Shown piece by piece: positions 35,138 to 44,200 of a stretch of 64,000 bases of DNA. The DNA comes from Nocardioides sp. CER19 (lineage in GTDB: Bacteria; Actinomycetota; Actinomycetes; Propionibacteriales; Nocardioidaceae). The translations under genes and the position numbers were made by a program. Numbering within the stretch: position 1 is the first letter of the stretch; each line of letters opens with the position of its first letter. The notes below the pieces were generated by a model. The model had not been told where the DNA came from. It searched no databases and saw nothing but the letters and a program-made list of their open reading frames with translations. Location: NCBI RefSeq assembly GCF_029846275.1, contig NZ_JARVWS010000002.1, forward strand, positions 186,001-250,000, given 5' to 3'.

Positions 35138-35367
35138 CACTCGCCCCGCCGCTGCTCGGACCAGTCGTGGCGGAGCCGCTCCCAGGCACCGCCGCCGCCC
35201 TCGGTGACGTCGGCCCAGCTCTCCGCGGTGTTGATCTCGTGCGACTCGAGCGCGTCGTCCGCGCTGTTGGAGAAGGTCTGCGAGCGGACGGGGCCGACGT
35301 CGGTCAGGCCGGCGACGTACTGCTCGGCGGTCAGGGTGGTGGTCTTCTTCATGCTGATGGTGGACAT
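35137..35367 (-). CDS. 76-residue acidic small protein
   Basis: Begins MSTISMKKTTTLTAEQYVAG and ends in AWERLRHDWSEQRRGE. It is mainly polar, rich in Asp/Glu/Ser, with no membrane segment. It lies 49 bp after the VOC gene and its stop overlaps the start of the flavoprotein reductase, which argues for a coupled, real gene. Family not recognised. Confidence 0.6.
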   Translation of the reverse strand: MSTISMKKTTTLTAEQYVAGLTDVGPVRSQTFSNSADDALESHEINTAESWADVTEGGGGAWERLRHDWSEQRRGE

Positions 35368-35416
35368 GGCGTGGATTCCTCGTGCTTCGGGACGGGTGCG
35401 CGGGATGGTGGGGTGA

Positions 35417-36061
35417 TCAGAGCGGGAGCTCGGTGCCGGCCTGCTCGGCGACCATGTAGGCCGCGTACCAGGTGGGCCACTGCGCGTCGTGGAGGCGGTC
35501 GTGGAGGCCGCCGCTGCGGGCTTCGTGCTCGCCGTGCGCGACCGCTGCCCGGGTGAGCGCCTGACGCAGGTCCTCCACCGACGCATACGAGGTGGCGTCG
35601 GTGGAGGTGCGCCCGGGCAGGCGCGTGGTGACCTCCTGGAGCAGGAACGTGTTGCCGTCCGGGTCGGCGAACGTGGCGAAGGAGCCATAGCTGGCGCGGG
35701 CGTCGTCCAGGCCGGAGGCGCGCTCGGCCTCGCCACCGCGGAACTGCGCGCCGGCCGTCTTCGGGTGGAAGACCTCGCTGATGGCGACGCCCGAGGCGGC
35801 CAGCTCGTCCCGGGCGGCCCGGACGTCGGCGACGACCAGGTAGATGCCCTGGACCGAGCCTGGCTCGGCATCGGTGATCCGGCTTCCGAACTGGACCGAG
35901 GTCGGTGAGCTGGGCGGGGTGAACTGGACGACGCGGAAGCCGTTGTCGAAGGCGAAGTCGGCGTCCTGGCGCCAGCCGAGGCCGGAGTAGAACGACGCTG
36001 CGCGGTCGACGTCCGAGACCGGGATGACGATGGCCTCGAGCTTGAGGTCGGTGCTGCTCAT
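35417..36061 (-). CDS. VOC (glyoxalase/bleomycin resistance) family protein
   Basis: 214 residues. A vicinal-oxygen-chelate domain spans about 1-135 (LEAIVIPVSDVDRAASFYSGLGW at the start, FADPDGNTFLLQEV at its end). A further helical region of 70 residues follows (SVEDLRQALTRAAVAHGEHE, then WPTWYAAYMV). AGGAGGAA stands 6 nt before the ATG. It heads the operon with the 76-residue protein, the flavoprotein and probably the LAL regulator, and carries copy B of the 48-bp element upstream. Substrate unknown. Confidence 0.88.
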   Translation of the reverse strand: MSSTDLKLEAIVIPVSDVDRAASFYSGLGWRQDADFAFDNGFRVVQFTPPSSPTSVQFGSRITDAEPGSVQGIYLVVADVRAARDELAASGVAISEVFHPKTAGAQFRGGEAERASGLDDARASYGSFATFADPDGNTFLLQEVTTRLPGRTSTDATSYASVEDLRQALTRAAVAHGEHEARSGGLHDRLHDAQWPTWYAAYMVAEQAGTELPL

Positions 36062-36105
36062 CAGGTTCCTCCTGGGATGGTGGGTTCCACCCGAATGTCG
36101 CGGCC

Positions 36106-36153
36106 GACACCCGGGGGAGGCGCCCGTGGGACGCACTGGTCCATCCACTGGGG
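36106..36153 (-). promoter_or_regulatory. 48-bp promoter element, copy B (VOC gene)
   Basis: On the minus strand, CCAGTG-N6-CCAGTG (a perfect direct repeat) followed by CACGGGCG, ending 44 bp before the VOC start codon. Matches copies A and C. Next to it CTGGGG-AA-CCCCAG (36148-36161) is a separate small palindrome. Confidence 0.65.
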
Positions 36154-36669
36154 AACCCCAGGGATCGCGGAACCGCGCGAGCCGTGCGAGGGCACTCGGC
36201 GCACGCTGACGCAGCCCTGAGTCGCACCGCCTGCCGGCGCCGGCCGACGTGCTCCCAGACTCGGCCTGAGAAATCCGCCCGGCAACGGATGCGCCTGCCC
36301 GCAGCTGGCATACCCACTGGGCAGAACCCCCAGGGTTTCTGTCGAAGTATTGACGCAACCGGAGTGGCCCGACATCGTCGGGTTGGCACTGCGCACCATC
36401 TCGGGCAGCGCCGAGGCGTCCTCGCCGGATGCGGCGGGGCCGTGACGAAGGATGGCGTGGGGTGCGACAGGTCCGGCCGACGAGCACGGCGCTGCGCGCG
36501 GCGAGCAAGGCGCGCATCGTGGACCGCTCCGCCCCCGTCGGCTGGCCCCGCGCCGGCGAAGTCGCGTCCGACGCCTCCCCCTGGGGCCGCGGCACGCACC
36601 TGGTCACCGCCGGGCAACCACACGGTGGCCGTCCCCCCACCCGCTCGAACGAACAGTGAGGTTTGTCCG
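36154..36669. other. Non-coding gap upstream of the GH31 gene
   Basis: 516 bp without a credible gene; the short open frames here have no ribosome site or protein-like composition. It holds a CACTGGG...CCCAGGG motif (36315-36334) resembling the one at 36147-36163, a CCCGAC-ATC-GTCGGG hairpin (36368-36382), and the GTGAGG ribosome site for GH31. The promoter was not identified with confidence. Confidence 0.5.
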
Positions 36670-39600
36670 ATGCATCCACCCCACCTGCGACCGCGCCGCT
36701 CCGCGGTAGCAGCGCTCGCCGGGACGGCTGCCGTCGTCGCCGCGACGCTCGTCCCGACATCGGCGGCCAACGATGCCGCCGCTGCCGTACCCGCGAAGCA
36801 ACACCCGGCGGCCGTCGTCTCCGGCAACGCCCGCTTCGAGGTCCTCTCGCCCACACTCGTCCGCACCGAGTACGCCGGCGACGCCCACTTCGTCGACGCC
36901 GGCACGTTCAACGCGGTCGGTCGTGGTGACTTCGCGCCGACCCGCTACACGACCTCGACCGAGGACGGCTGGCTCACCATCGCCACGAGCAGGCTGACCC
37001 TGAACTACCAGGTCGGCTCCGGACCCTTCACCGACCGCAACCTGCGGATCTCGCTGCGAAGCGGCGGCCAGGACGTCACGGCCGCCCCGTGGCCGGCACC
37101 GGTCCGCTGCGACGTCGGCACGCTCTGCGAGGCCGAGAACATGCGGCTCCAGGGCCCGGGCATCGCCAAGGACCACGGCGGCTACACCGGCAGCGGCTTC
37201 GTGGCCGGCTTCTCCGGGGTCGGCGACAGCATCGGCTTCCAGACCACGTCGGCCCAGGCGGCGACGTACGACCTCGACCTGCGCTACGCGAACTCCACCG
37301 GCGGGGACGGCCAGAACACGACGCGCACACTGACCGTGGCCGTCGACGGCGGCAGCCCCCGGACGATCTCGCTGCCGCCGACGGGTAGCTGGGACACCTG
37401 GAAGGTCACGACGGTGCCGCTCTCGCTGCCGGCAGGGGACCACTCGGTCGCGATCACCCGGACGTCGGGTGACTCCGGCAACGTCAACCTGGACAGCCTC
37501 GCCCTGGTCTCTCCCGGCGCGGCCTACCCGTCGCCGACCGCGACCGGTCCGCTCGCCTGCGACTACGGCCAGGTCTGCCAAGCGGAGACCGCGGCGCTGG
37601 TCGGCGGGGCGAAGGTCGCCCGCGACCACAACGGCTACTCGGCCGACGGCTTCACCGCCGGTCTCGAGCGCACCGGCGCAGGCGTCACCCTCACCGTGGA
37701 CGGCGTACCGGCGAGCGGCACCTACGACCTGCAGCTGCGCTACGCGAACGCCAAGGCCGGCTCACACCCGGTGCAGGACCGCACGATGACGGTCCAGCCC
37801 GGCTCCGCCGACCCGACGACGGTCACGCTGGCCCCGACCAGCAGCTGGGACACCTGGCGCACGGTCGCTGTCCCGGTGACGCTGCCGGCCGGCACCAGCA
37901 CGATCGCGCTCGGCTGCCCGACGGACGACAGCTGCAACGTCAACCTCGACACCGCCTCGGTGGCGGCTCGGCACTCCGCCCTGCTCGCACCGCACGCCGC
38001 GCTGGGCGGCTACCGCCGCGGCCTCGACGGCGTCGACGGCTCCGCGCTCACTGCCCCCGGTCTGCTCTACCAGGACGGCTGGTCACTGCTCGACGACAGC
38101 GCCTCGGCACTCTTCGACCCCAGCACCGACAAGGTGACCCCGAAGCCGCAGCAGTCGTCGTACCAGGACGGCTACGTCTTCGGCTACGGCCAGGACTACC
38201 CGCAGGCGCTGCGGGACCTCTCGGTGTTGACCGGTCCGACGGCGCTGCTCCCGCGGTGGTCCTACGGCACCTGGTGGGCCGAGTACTACGACCGCACCGC
38301 GGCGCAGTACCAGGACCTGGTCAAGCGCTTCCGGAGCGAGGACGTGCCGCTCGACATGCTGGTGGTCGACACCGACTTCAAGGCGCCGAACAAGTGGAAC
38401 GGCTGGGAGATCGATCCCACCCGGATCCCGGATCCGGAGGCGTTCCTGGACTGGGTGCACCAGCAAGGCCTGCACACCTCCTTCAACATCCACCCGAGCA
38501 TCCTCGCCAGCGACCCGCAGTTCGCGGCCGCCCAGGCGACGGCCAAGGGCAAGCTGCAGCGCGGCGGCTGCGGAGGCGGCGGCAGCGAGTGCTACGTCTT
38601 CGACTTCGGCGACCCCGACCAGCTGGCGGCCTACCTCGGCCTGCACGACACGATGGAGAAGCAGGGCGTCGACGTCTGGTGGCTCGACTGGTGCTGTGAC
38701 GGCTCCAGCTCGACCCTGCCGGGCGTGACCCCGGACGCGTGGATCAACGACCAGTACGCGCGCCGTGCGGACACGACGGTGGGCCGCGGGTTCGCGTTCT
38801 CGCGCGCGTACGGCTCGCTCCAGGCGGGCGGCTACGGCAGCCCCACCCCGGTGCCGACCGGCCCGTGGGCGGACAAGCGCACCACGCTGCACTTCACCGG
38901 TGACACCACCTCGGACTGGCAGACCCTCGCCTTCGAGGTCGGCTACACGCCGGGGGAGTCGGTCGCGACGGGCAACGCGTCGGTCAGCCACGACATCGGT
39001 GGCCACACCGGCGGCCTGCAGGAGCCGGGTTCGCAGCCGGGCGAGAGCAAGCTGCCCGACGACCTCTACGCCCGGTGGGTCCAGCTCGGCACCTTCCAGC
39101 CGATCGACCGGCTGCACTCCAACCACAGTGCCCGGCTGCCGTGGCAGTACGGCGAGGCGGCGGAGAAGTCGGCGAAGAGCTTCCTCAACCTGCGCGAGCG
39201 CCTGCTGCCGTACACCTACACGCTGGCGCACGAGGCCACCGCGACCGGCGTACCGATCGCCCGGCCCCTCTACCTCGCCTATCCGCAGGCGCAGGAGGCC
39301 TACGCCAGGGCCGATGCGGAGTACCTCTACGGCCCCGACGTGCTGGTCGCGCCGGTGACCACGCCGGGGACCTCCGCCACGACGACGGTCTGGTTCCCGC
39401 CGGGCAGCAGCTGGACCGACTGGTTCACCGGGAAGACCTACGAGGGCGGCACGACCGCGCAGGTCACCACCGACCTCTCGCGGATGCCGGTGTTCCTGCG
39501 CTCCGGCGGGATCGTCACCACGCGGACCGACGACGTCTCCGGAGACGCGCAGAACCCCCTCACGGCGGCGACCGTCACGGTGGCGGAGGGCGCCGCCTCC

Positions 39601-39915
39601 GGCAGCGCGACGCTGTACGAGGACGACGGGACGACGCGCGACCTGACGCAGAGCGCGACGACCGAGATCGACTACGCCCGGCTCGGCGCGAACCACCGCG
39701 TCACCGTCGCCCCGGTCGAGGGCCGCTTCGGTGGACAGGTCGAGAACCGCGCCTGGACGGTCGAATACCGGAACGCCGACCAGCCGCGCGCTGTTTCTGC
39801 CAACGGCCGGCCGCTGCCGGCGTCGGCCTGGTCCTACGACTCGGCGACGCGGACGTTGGCCGTCCGTACCCCGGCGCAGTCGGTGCACCAGCGGCTCGTC
39901 GTCGACTACCGGTGA
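36670..39915 (+). CDS. Secreted GH31 glycosidase with two CBM35/6-like modules
   Basis: 1,081 residues. A Sec signal peptide (RRSAVAALAGTAAVVAATLV) is followed by a beta-sandwich. Two similar carbohydrate-binding modules (about 155-280 and 290-430; compare CEAENMRLQGPG with CQAETAALVGG) are inserted before the GH31 barrel. The nucleophile Asp673 is in VWWLDWCCDG; HFTGDTTSDW is the acid/base region; SHDIGGHTGG is also typical. C-terminal beta domains follow. Family members are alpha-glucosidases, alpha-xylosidases or sulfoquinovosidases; specificity is open. GTGAGG precedes the ATG. Confidence 0.9.
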   Translation: MHPPHLRPRRSAVAALAGTAAVVAATLVPTSAANDAAAAVPAKQHPAAVVSGNARFEVLSPTLVRTEYAGDAHFVDAGTFNAVGRGDFAPTRYTTSTEDGWLTIATSRLTLNYQVGSGPFTDRNLRISLRSGGQDVTAAPWPAPVRCDVGTLCEAENMRLQGPGIAKDHGGYTGSGFVAGFSGVGDSIGFQTTSAQAATYDLDLRYANSTGGDGQNTTRTLTVAVDGGSPRTISLPPTGSWDTWKVTTVPLSLPAGDHSVAITRTSGDSGNVNLDSLALVSPGAAYPSPTATGPLACDYGQVCQAETAALVGGAKVARDHNGYSADGFTAGLERTGAGVTLTVDGVPASGTYDLQLRYANAKAGSHPVQDRTMTVQPGSADPTTVTLAPTSSWDTWRTVAVPVTLPAGTSTIALGCPTDDSCNVNLDTASVAARHSALLAPHAALGGYRRGLDGVDGSALTAPGLLYQDGWSLLDDSASALFDPSTDKVTPKPQQSSYQDGYVFGYGQDYPQALRDLSVLTGPTALLPRWSYGTWWAEYYDRTAAQYQDLVKRFRSEDVPLDMLVVDTDFKAPNKWNGWEIDPTRIPDPEAFLDWVHQQGLHTSFNIHPSILASDPQFAAAQATAKGKLQRGGCGGGGSECYVFDFGDPDQLAAYLGLHDTMEKQGVDVWWLDWCCDGSSSTLPGVTPDAWINDQYARRADTTVGRGFAFSRAYGSLQAGGYGSPTPVPTGPWADKRTTLHFTGDTTSDWQTLAFEVGYTPGESVATGNASVSHDIGGHTGGLQEPGSQPGESKLPDDLYARWVQLGTFQPIDRLHSNHSARLPWQYGEAAEKSAKSFLNLRERLLPYTYTLAHEATATGVPIARPLYLAYPQAQEAYARADAEYLYGPDVLVAPVTTPGTSATTTVWFPPGSSWTDWFTGKTYEGGTTAQVTTDLSRMPVFLRSGGIVTTRTDDVSGDAQNPLTAATVTVAEGAASGSATLYEDDGTTRDLTQSATTEIDYARLGANHRVTVAPVEGRFGGQVENRAWTVEYRNADQPRAVSANGRPLPASAWSYDSATRTLAVRTPAQSVHQRLVVDYR

Positions 39916-39946
39916 GCTCGTGGCACCTCCGTCCTGGACAAGAAGA

Positions 39947-39982
39947 ACCGTGCGGGGCGAGCGTCTGCTCACCCCGCACGGT
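39947..39982. terminator. Terminator after GH31
   Basis: Perfect 11-bp stem ACCGTGCGGGG / CCCCGCACGGT, with GAGC/GCTC pairing inside the 14-nt loop. Lies between GH31 (+) and the beta-helix pseudogene (-). Confidence 0.85.
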
Positions 39983-40031
39983 CGGGACAGTACGTCGACC
40001 CACTCCCCGGCTTGTCGCCTCCCAGCAGCGC

Positions 40032-41143
40032 TTATCGCGCCGCGAGGGAGCTCGAGTCGAACTGGTTGATCGCCGACTGCGTGACGTCGTGGGACGTCGA
40101 GAAGAGGCCCGCGTCCTGCTGGGCCGCCGCCGAGGCCAGTGTCACCGGCTGCCCGATCGGGACGTAGTTCGCCCCGTCGTAGGAGTACGACGCGGCGTAC
40201 GCGGTGCCGGACCGGGTGAGCTTGACCCAGATGGGTCGGTAGATGTCGGCGCTCGCACGGGCGTCGGTGTCGAGGTAGCCGTCGCCGTTGGCGTCCCACT
40301 CGAACACGACGCCGTTGCGCGCGGTGACGGCGACCACCGCGTAGCCCGCTGACGAGCCCGCCTTGGTGGTGTCGTTGCGGACCATGACCCCGGACTTGGC
40401 CCAGGCGTTCGCGTCGTTGACCGACACGACCCGGGTGGACACGCTCGCGTCCGTGCCGAACGAGCCGGCCTTGTAGATCGAGCCGAACTGGTCGTCGTGC
40501 TGACCGCCGGCGCCCCACACGTCGGCGCCTGCGGCCGCGATCCCGAAGGAGTCGCCGCTCTGGCCGAAGTACGAGCTGACGGCCGAGCCTGCGGCGGTGC
40601 TCAGGCCGGCGGTGACCGGTGCGTCGACGGCGCAGCCGGTGAAGCCGAACTCGTTCGCGTTCAGCGACGTGCGGTACTCCGGAGCGACGCCCGCCTGGCA
40701 GATCACCTCACGGCGTCGTTGATGCCCCAGCCGTAGCCGGTGTCGATGCCGTCGTAGGGGACATTGGACACCTCGTTGTGCAGGATCCGCGCGTCCGTGA
40801 CGTAGGTGCTGAGGATCCCGCTGTTGTCCTTGTAGTCGACGCCGACCCGGTCGATCGTGTTGTCGGAGATCAGGATGTGCTCGTTGGTCATCCGCGGGTC
40901 GCTCGGGTGGTGCGCGTCGGGAAGGACGCCGCCGACGGCGATGCCGTGGCCCCGCGTCCTCCATGAAGCGGTTGCCGACCACGTCGATGTTGCTGACACC
41001 CAGCCCGACGGGGTCACGTCGGAGTCCGCGATGGTGCTCACGCGTACCGAGACCGCCCGTCTCGTCGGCATCGAAACTGCCCCGGGTCGGCGGGGCCGAA
41101 TCCGGCGCGAGTCCTTGCTGGGGAGAGCGGACCCGGGTCCCAC
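40032..41143 (-). pseudogene. Decayed right-handed beta-helix protein with C-terminal lectin-like domain
   Basis: Two overlapping frames together encode pieces of one secreted beta-helix (pectate-lyase-like) protein. VSNIDVVGNRFMED (one frame, near 41000) continues in the other as RGHGIAVGG, then NEHILISDNTIDRVGVDYKD to GYGWGINDA (to about 40712). The first frame then resumes with VICQAGVAPEYRTSLN and a domain of about 190 residues ending DSSSLAAR at 40032. The N-terminal half, signal peptide and the beta-helix segment after GINDA are missing. At least two frameshifts and one deletion are needed, so it is a pseudogene. The intact gene was probably a polysaccharide lyase or hydrolase of this island. 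Confidence 0.8.
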
Positions 41144-41195
41144 GTCTCCCTGTCTCGAAGCCCCGCGGAGGCCCTCTCACCGTTGGACCGACCCT

Positions 41196-41211
41196 TGTGA
41201 CTCAGGTCACG
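41196..41211 (+). promoter_or_regulatory. CRP/GlxR-like site upstream of GH78
   Basis: TGTGACTCAGGTCACG matches the TGTGA-N6-TCACA form of CRP/GlxR sites with one mismatch, 60 bp before the GH78 start. Suggests carbon-catabolite or cAMP-linked control. Confidence 0.55.
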
Positions 41212-41240
41212 CCTGTGCCAGGATGACGGGCATCGAGAAA

Positions 41241-41252
41241 TGAATCGTTTCA
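41241..41252. promoter_or_regulatory. LacI-type operator upstream of GH78
   Basis: TGAATCGTTTCA, a CG-centred near-palindrome (10 of 12 symmetric) of the LacI/GalR-family type, just before the AGGAG ribosome site of the GH78 gene. A related sequence overlaps the GH106 start (44921). Confidence 0.5.
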
Positions 41253-41270
41253 ATTTTTAGGAGACCCCTC

Positions 41271-44200
41271 GTGCTCGGACGATGTGCTTCGGAACGAACC
41301 GATCGGAGATCAGGCGCGCTGTCTCGCTGGTCCAGGTCCATGGCGATCGCTGCGACGATCGGGGGCGTCGCGTGCACCGGCGGCATGGCGGGGCCGGCCG
41401 TCGCTGCGGGCGCTGGAAAGGCCGACGTCGCGATCGGTGCGATGCGGGTCGACAACCGCAGCGACCGACCGCTGGGCGTCGACGACACGAGCCCGACGCT
41501 GAGCTGGCAGCTCGCGGGCAGCGGCGCCACGGCCCGCCAGACCGCCTACGAGGTGCGGGCGACGGAGGCGTCCGGCGGCCAGCTGTGGGACTCCGGCCGA
41601 GTCCCCGGGTCAGCGCAGCAGGCGACGTACGACGGGGCGCCACTGACCTCCCGCACCGCGGTGTCCTGGCAGGTCCGCGTCTGGGACGGCAACGGCACGG
41701 CGTCGGCCTGGAGCAAGCCGTCGACCTTCGAGATGGGCCTGTTGAAGCACTCCGACTGGGGCGCGGCCAGGTGGATCCAGCTCCCGCCGCCACCCCTCAA
41801 CCGGGGCGTCACGGTCGACGTCGGCGACCAGAGCGCCCGTTACGTGCGCCTCGACGTGACCAAGCTCGGGCTACCGCTGAAGGAGTCGTCCTACCCCGAC
41901 CCCGTCTCTCGGATCGCGCTCTCCGAGATGCAGGTGCTCGCGCCCGACGGGACGAACGTCGCGCTCGGTCGGAGCGTGTCCGTCTACGACCAGTTCGCGT
42001 GCCCGGGCTGCGGCACGAAGCTGCTGACGGACGGCAAGATCATCAGCCCGGGCTACATGAGCCGGCAGTCCTACACCCAGGACATCAGCCCCTCGAAGTG
42101 GGTGCAGATCGACCTCGGGTCGGTCCGCGACTTCGACCGGATCGTGCTCTTCCCGCGCACCGACGCCCGCACACCGGACGGCAAGATCCCGGGCTTCCCG
42201 GTCGACTTCACCATCCGCGCGTCCGCGACGTCGTCGGTGCCGACGACCGTCATCAAGACGGTCACCGACGAGCCGAACCCCCAGGGGCCCGACCTCAGCA
42301 ACCCGCTGCCGATCTTCGCGCGTCCCTTCACTGCCGAGAAGACGGTCTCGAAGGCTCGCCTCTACGTTGCGGGACTGGGCGCCTATGACGCGACGGTGAA
42401 CGGCAAGCCGGTCACCGACACGGTCCTCAACCCGGGCGTGACCAACCCGCTGCGCTCGGTCGAGTACGGCACCTACGACGTCACCAGGCTCGTGCAGAAG
42501 GGCGACAACACGCTCGGAGCCGCGCTCGGCAACGGCCAGACCAACGTCAACCCGCAAGCCAACGCCGCGGTCGGCCGCAACGACGTCTACACGAAGTTCA
42601 ACTCCACGCCGGTCCCGACCGGCACGCTGAGCGCGCCGGTCGCAGCCGGTGACACGACGATCCAGCTGTCCGGGGTCGTGGGCTACGCCGCGGGCGACAC
42701 CGTCAACGTCGACACCGGCGATGGCGGCAGCCGGCTGGAGTCGCGCAAGGTCACCGCGGTGAGCGGAAGCTCCCTGACCGTGGACACGGCCTTCGCGCAG
42801 TCCCACGCGACCGGGGCCGACGTGCTCGGCTCCGGGTCCCCGACCAAGGGCGAGATGGCCGTCTCCCCGCGACTGATCGCACGCCTCGAGCTCACCTACG
42901 GCGACGGCACCACCGAGACGGTCAGCACGGATCCGACATGGCGGGTCAAGCACGGTCCGACGACCACCGACAACTGGTACGCCGGCACCGACTTCGACGC
43001 GCGTGAGGTCCAGCCCGGCTGGGACGAGCCGGGCGCCGACCTGTCGGCCGACAAGGGCTGGGAGGACTCCTCCATCACCTCGCCCCCGTCACTGGACACC
43101 GAGCTCGTCTGGCGCCAGGCGCCGCCGGTGCGCGTGCAGCACACGTTCACGGCGGTCAGGATCAAGCCGTCCGGCACCGGCTCGTGGTCCTTCGACCTCG
43201 GCCAGAACTTCGCTGGCATGCCGCAGCTGCACATCCCCGGCGGCACGGTCCCCGCCGGAACCGTCATCACGATGACGCCCGGTGAGAGCTGGAGTGGCAA
43301 CGGCGTCGTCAGCACCGCCTCGGCCGGCTCGGCGAGCGGCATCCTCGACACCTACACCACGTCGGGCGACCCGAACGGCGAGACGTTCACGCCGCAGTTC
43401 ATGTACCACGGCTTCCAGTACGTCCAGGTCAGTGGACTTCCCGACGACTTCACCCCCGACCAGGACACTCTCGTCGGCCTCCAGACCAACGCCGACGTCC
43501 CGAGCGGCGGGTCGGTCGAGACCGACAACGACCTGGTCAACACGATCCATCACATGTCGGAGTACTCGATCCGCTCCAACATGCAGTCGATCTTCACCGA
43601 CTGCCCGCACCGCGAGAAGCTCGGCTGGCTCGCCGACATGATCCAGTCGATGGGCGCGATCCGCTCGAACTTCGACGTGTCGTCGTACCTGCGCGGCATG
43701 GAGCGGCAGATGCTCGAGTCGCAGCAGCCCGGCGGGCTCGTCCCGGGCACGGCTCCGGAGTTCCCCAACTTCGGCGGCGGCTACCGCGACGACGTCAACT
43801 GGGGCGGGGCGTTCATCCTGACGCCGTACGAGCTCTGGAAGACCTACGGCGACACCGCCACGATGCGCGAGTACTACGCCCCGATGAAGGACTACCTCGC
43901 CTATGTGCGCGGCCAGGTCTCCGGCGGACTCCTCGTCAGCGGGCTCGGCGACTGGATCGCCGGCGACACCACCACTCCGAAGGCGGCCACCGGCACCTAC
44001 GGGCTCTACACGATCGCCTCGCAGCTCGCGGAGATGGCGAGCGCGCTCGGGCACGACGACGACGCGGCCGACTACCGCGGGCTCGCCGCCGAGCTGGCGA
44101 GGGCGTTCAACACCGCGTTCTTCAACCCGACGACCCGGACCTACACCTCAGCCGGTCCGAAGGGCACCACCGGGTCCCAGGCCCTCGACGCGCTGCCGCT

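Noticed and set aside
36429..36709. Short plus-strand frames upstream of GH31
   Set aside because: No ribosome sites, low-complexity Arg/Pro/Gly composition, and overlap with the GH31 leader.
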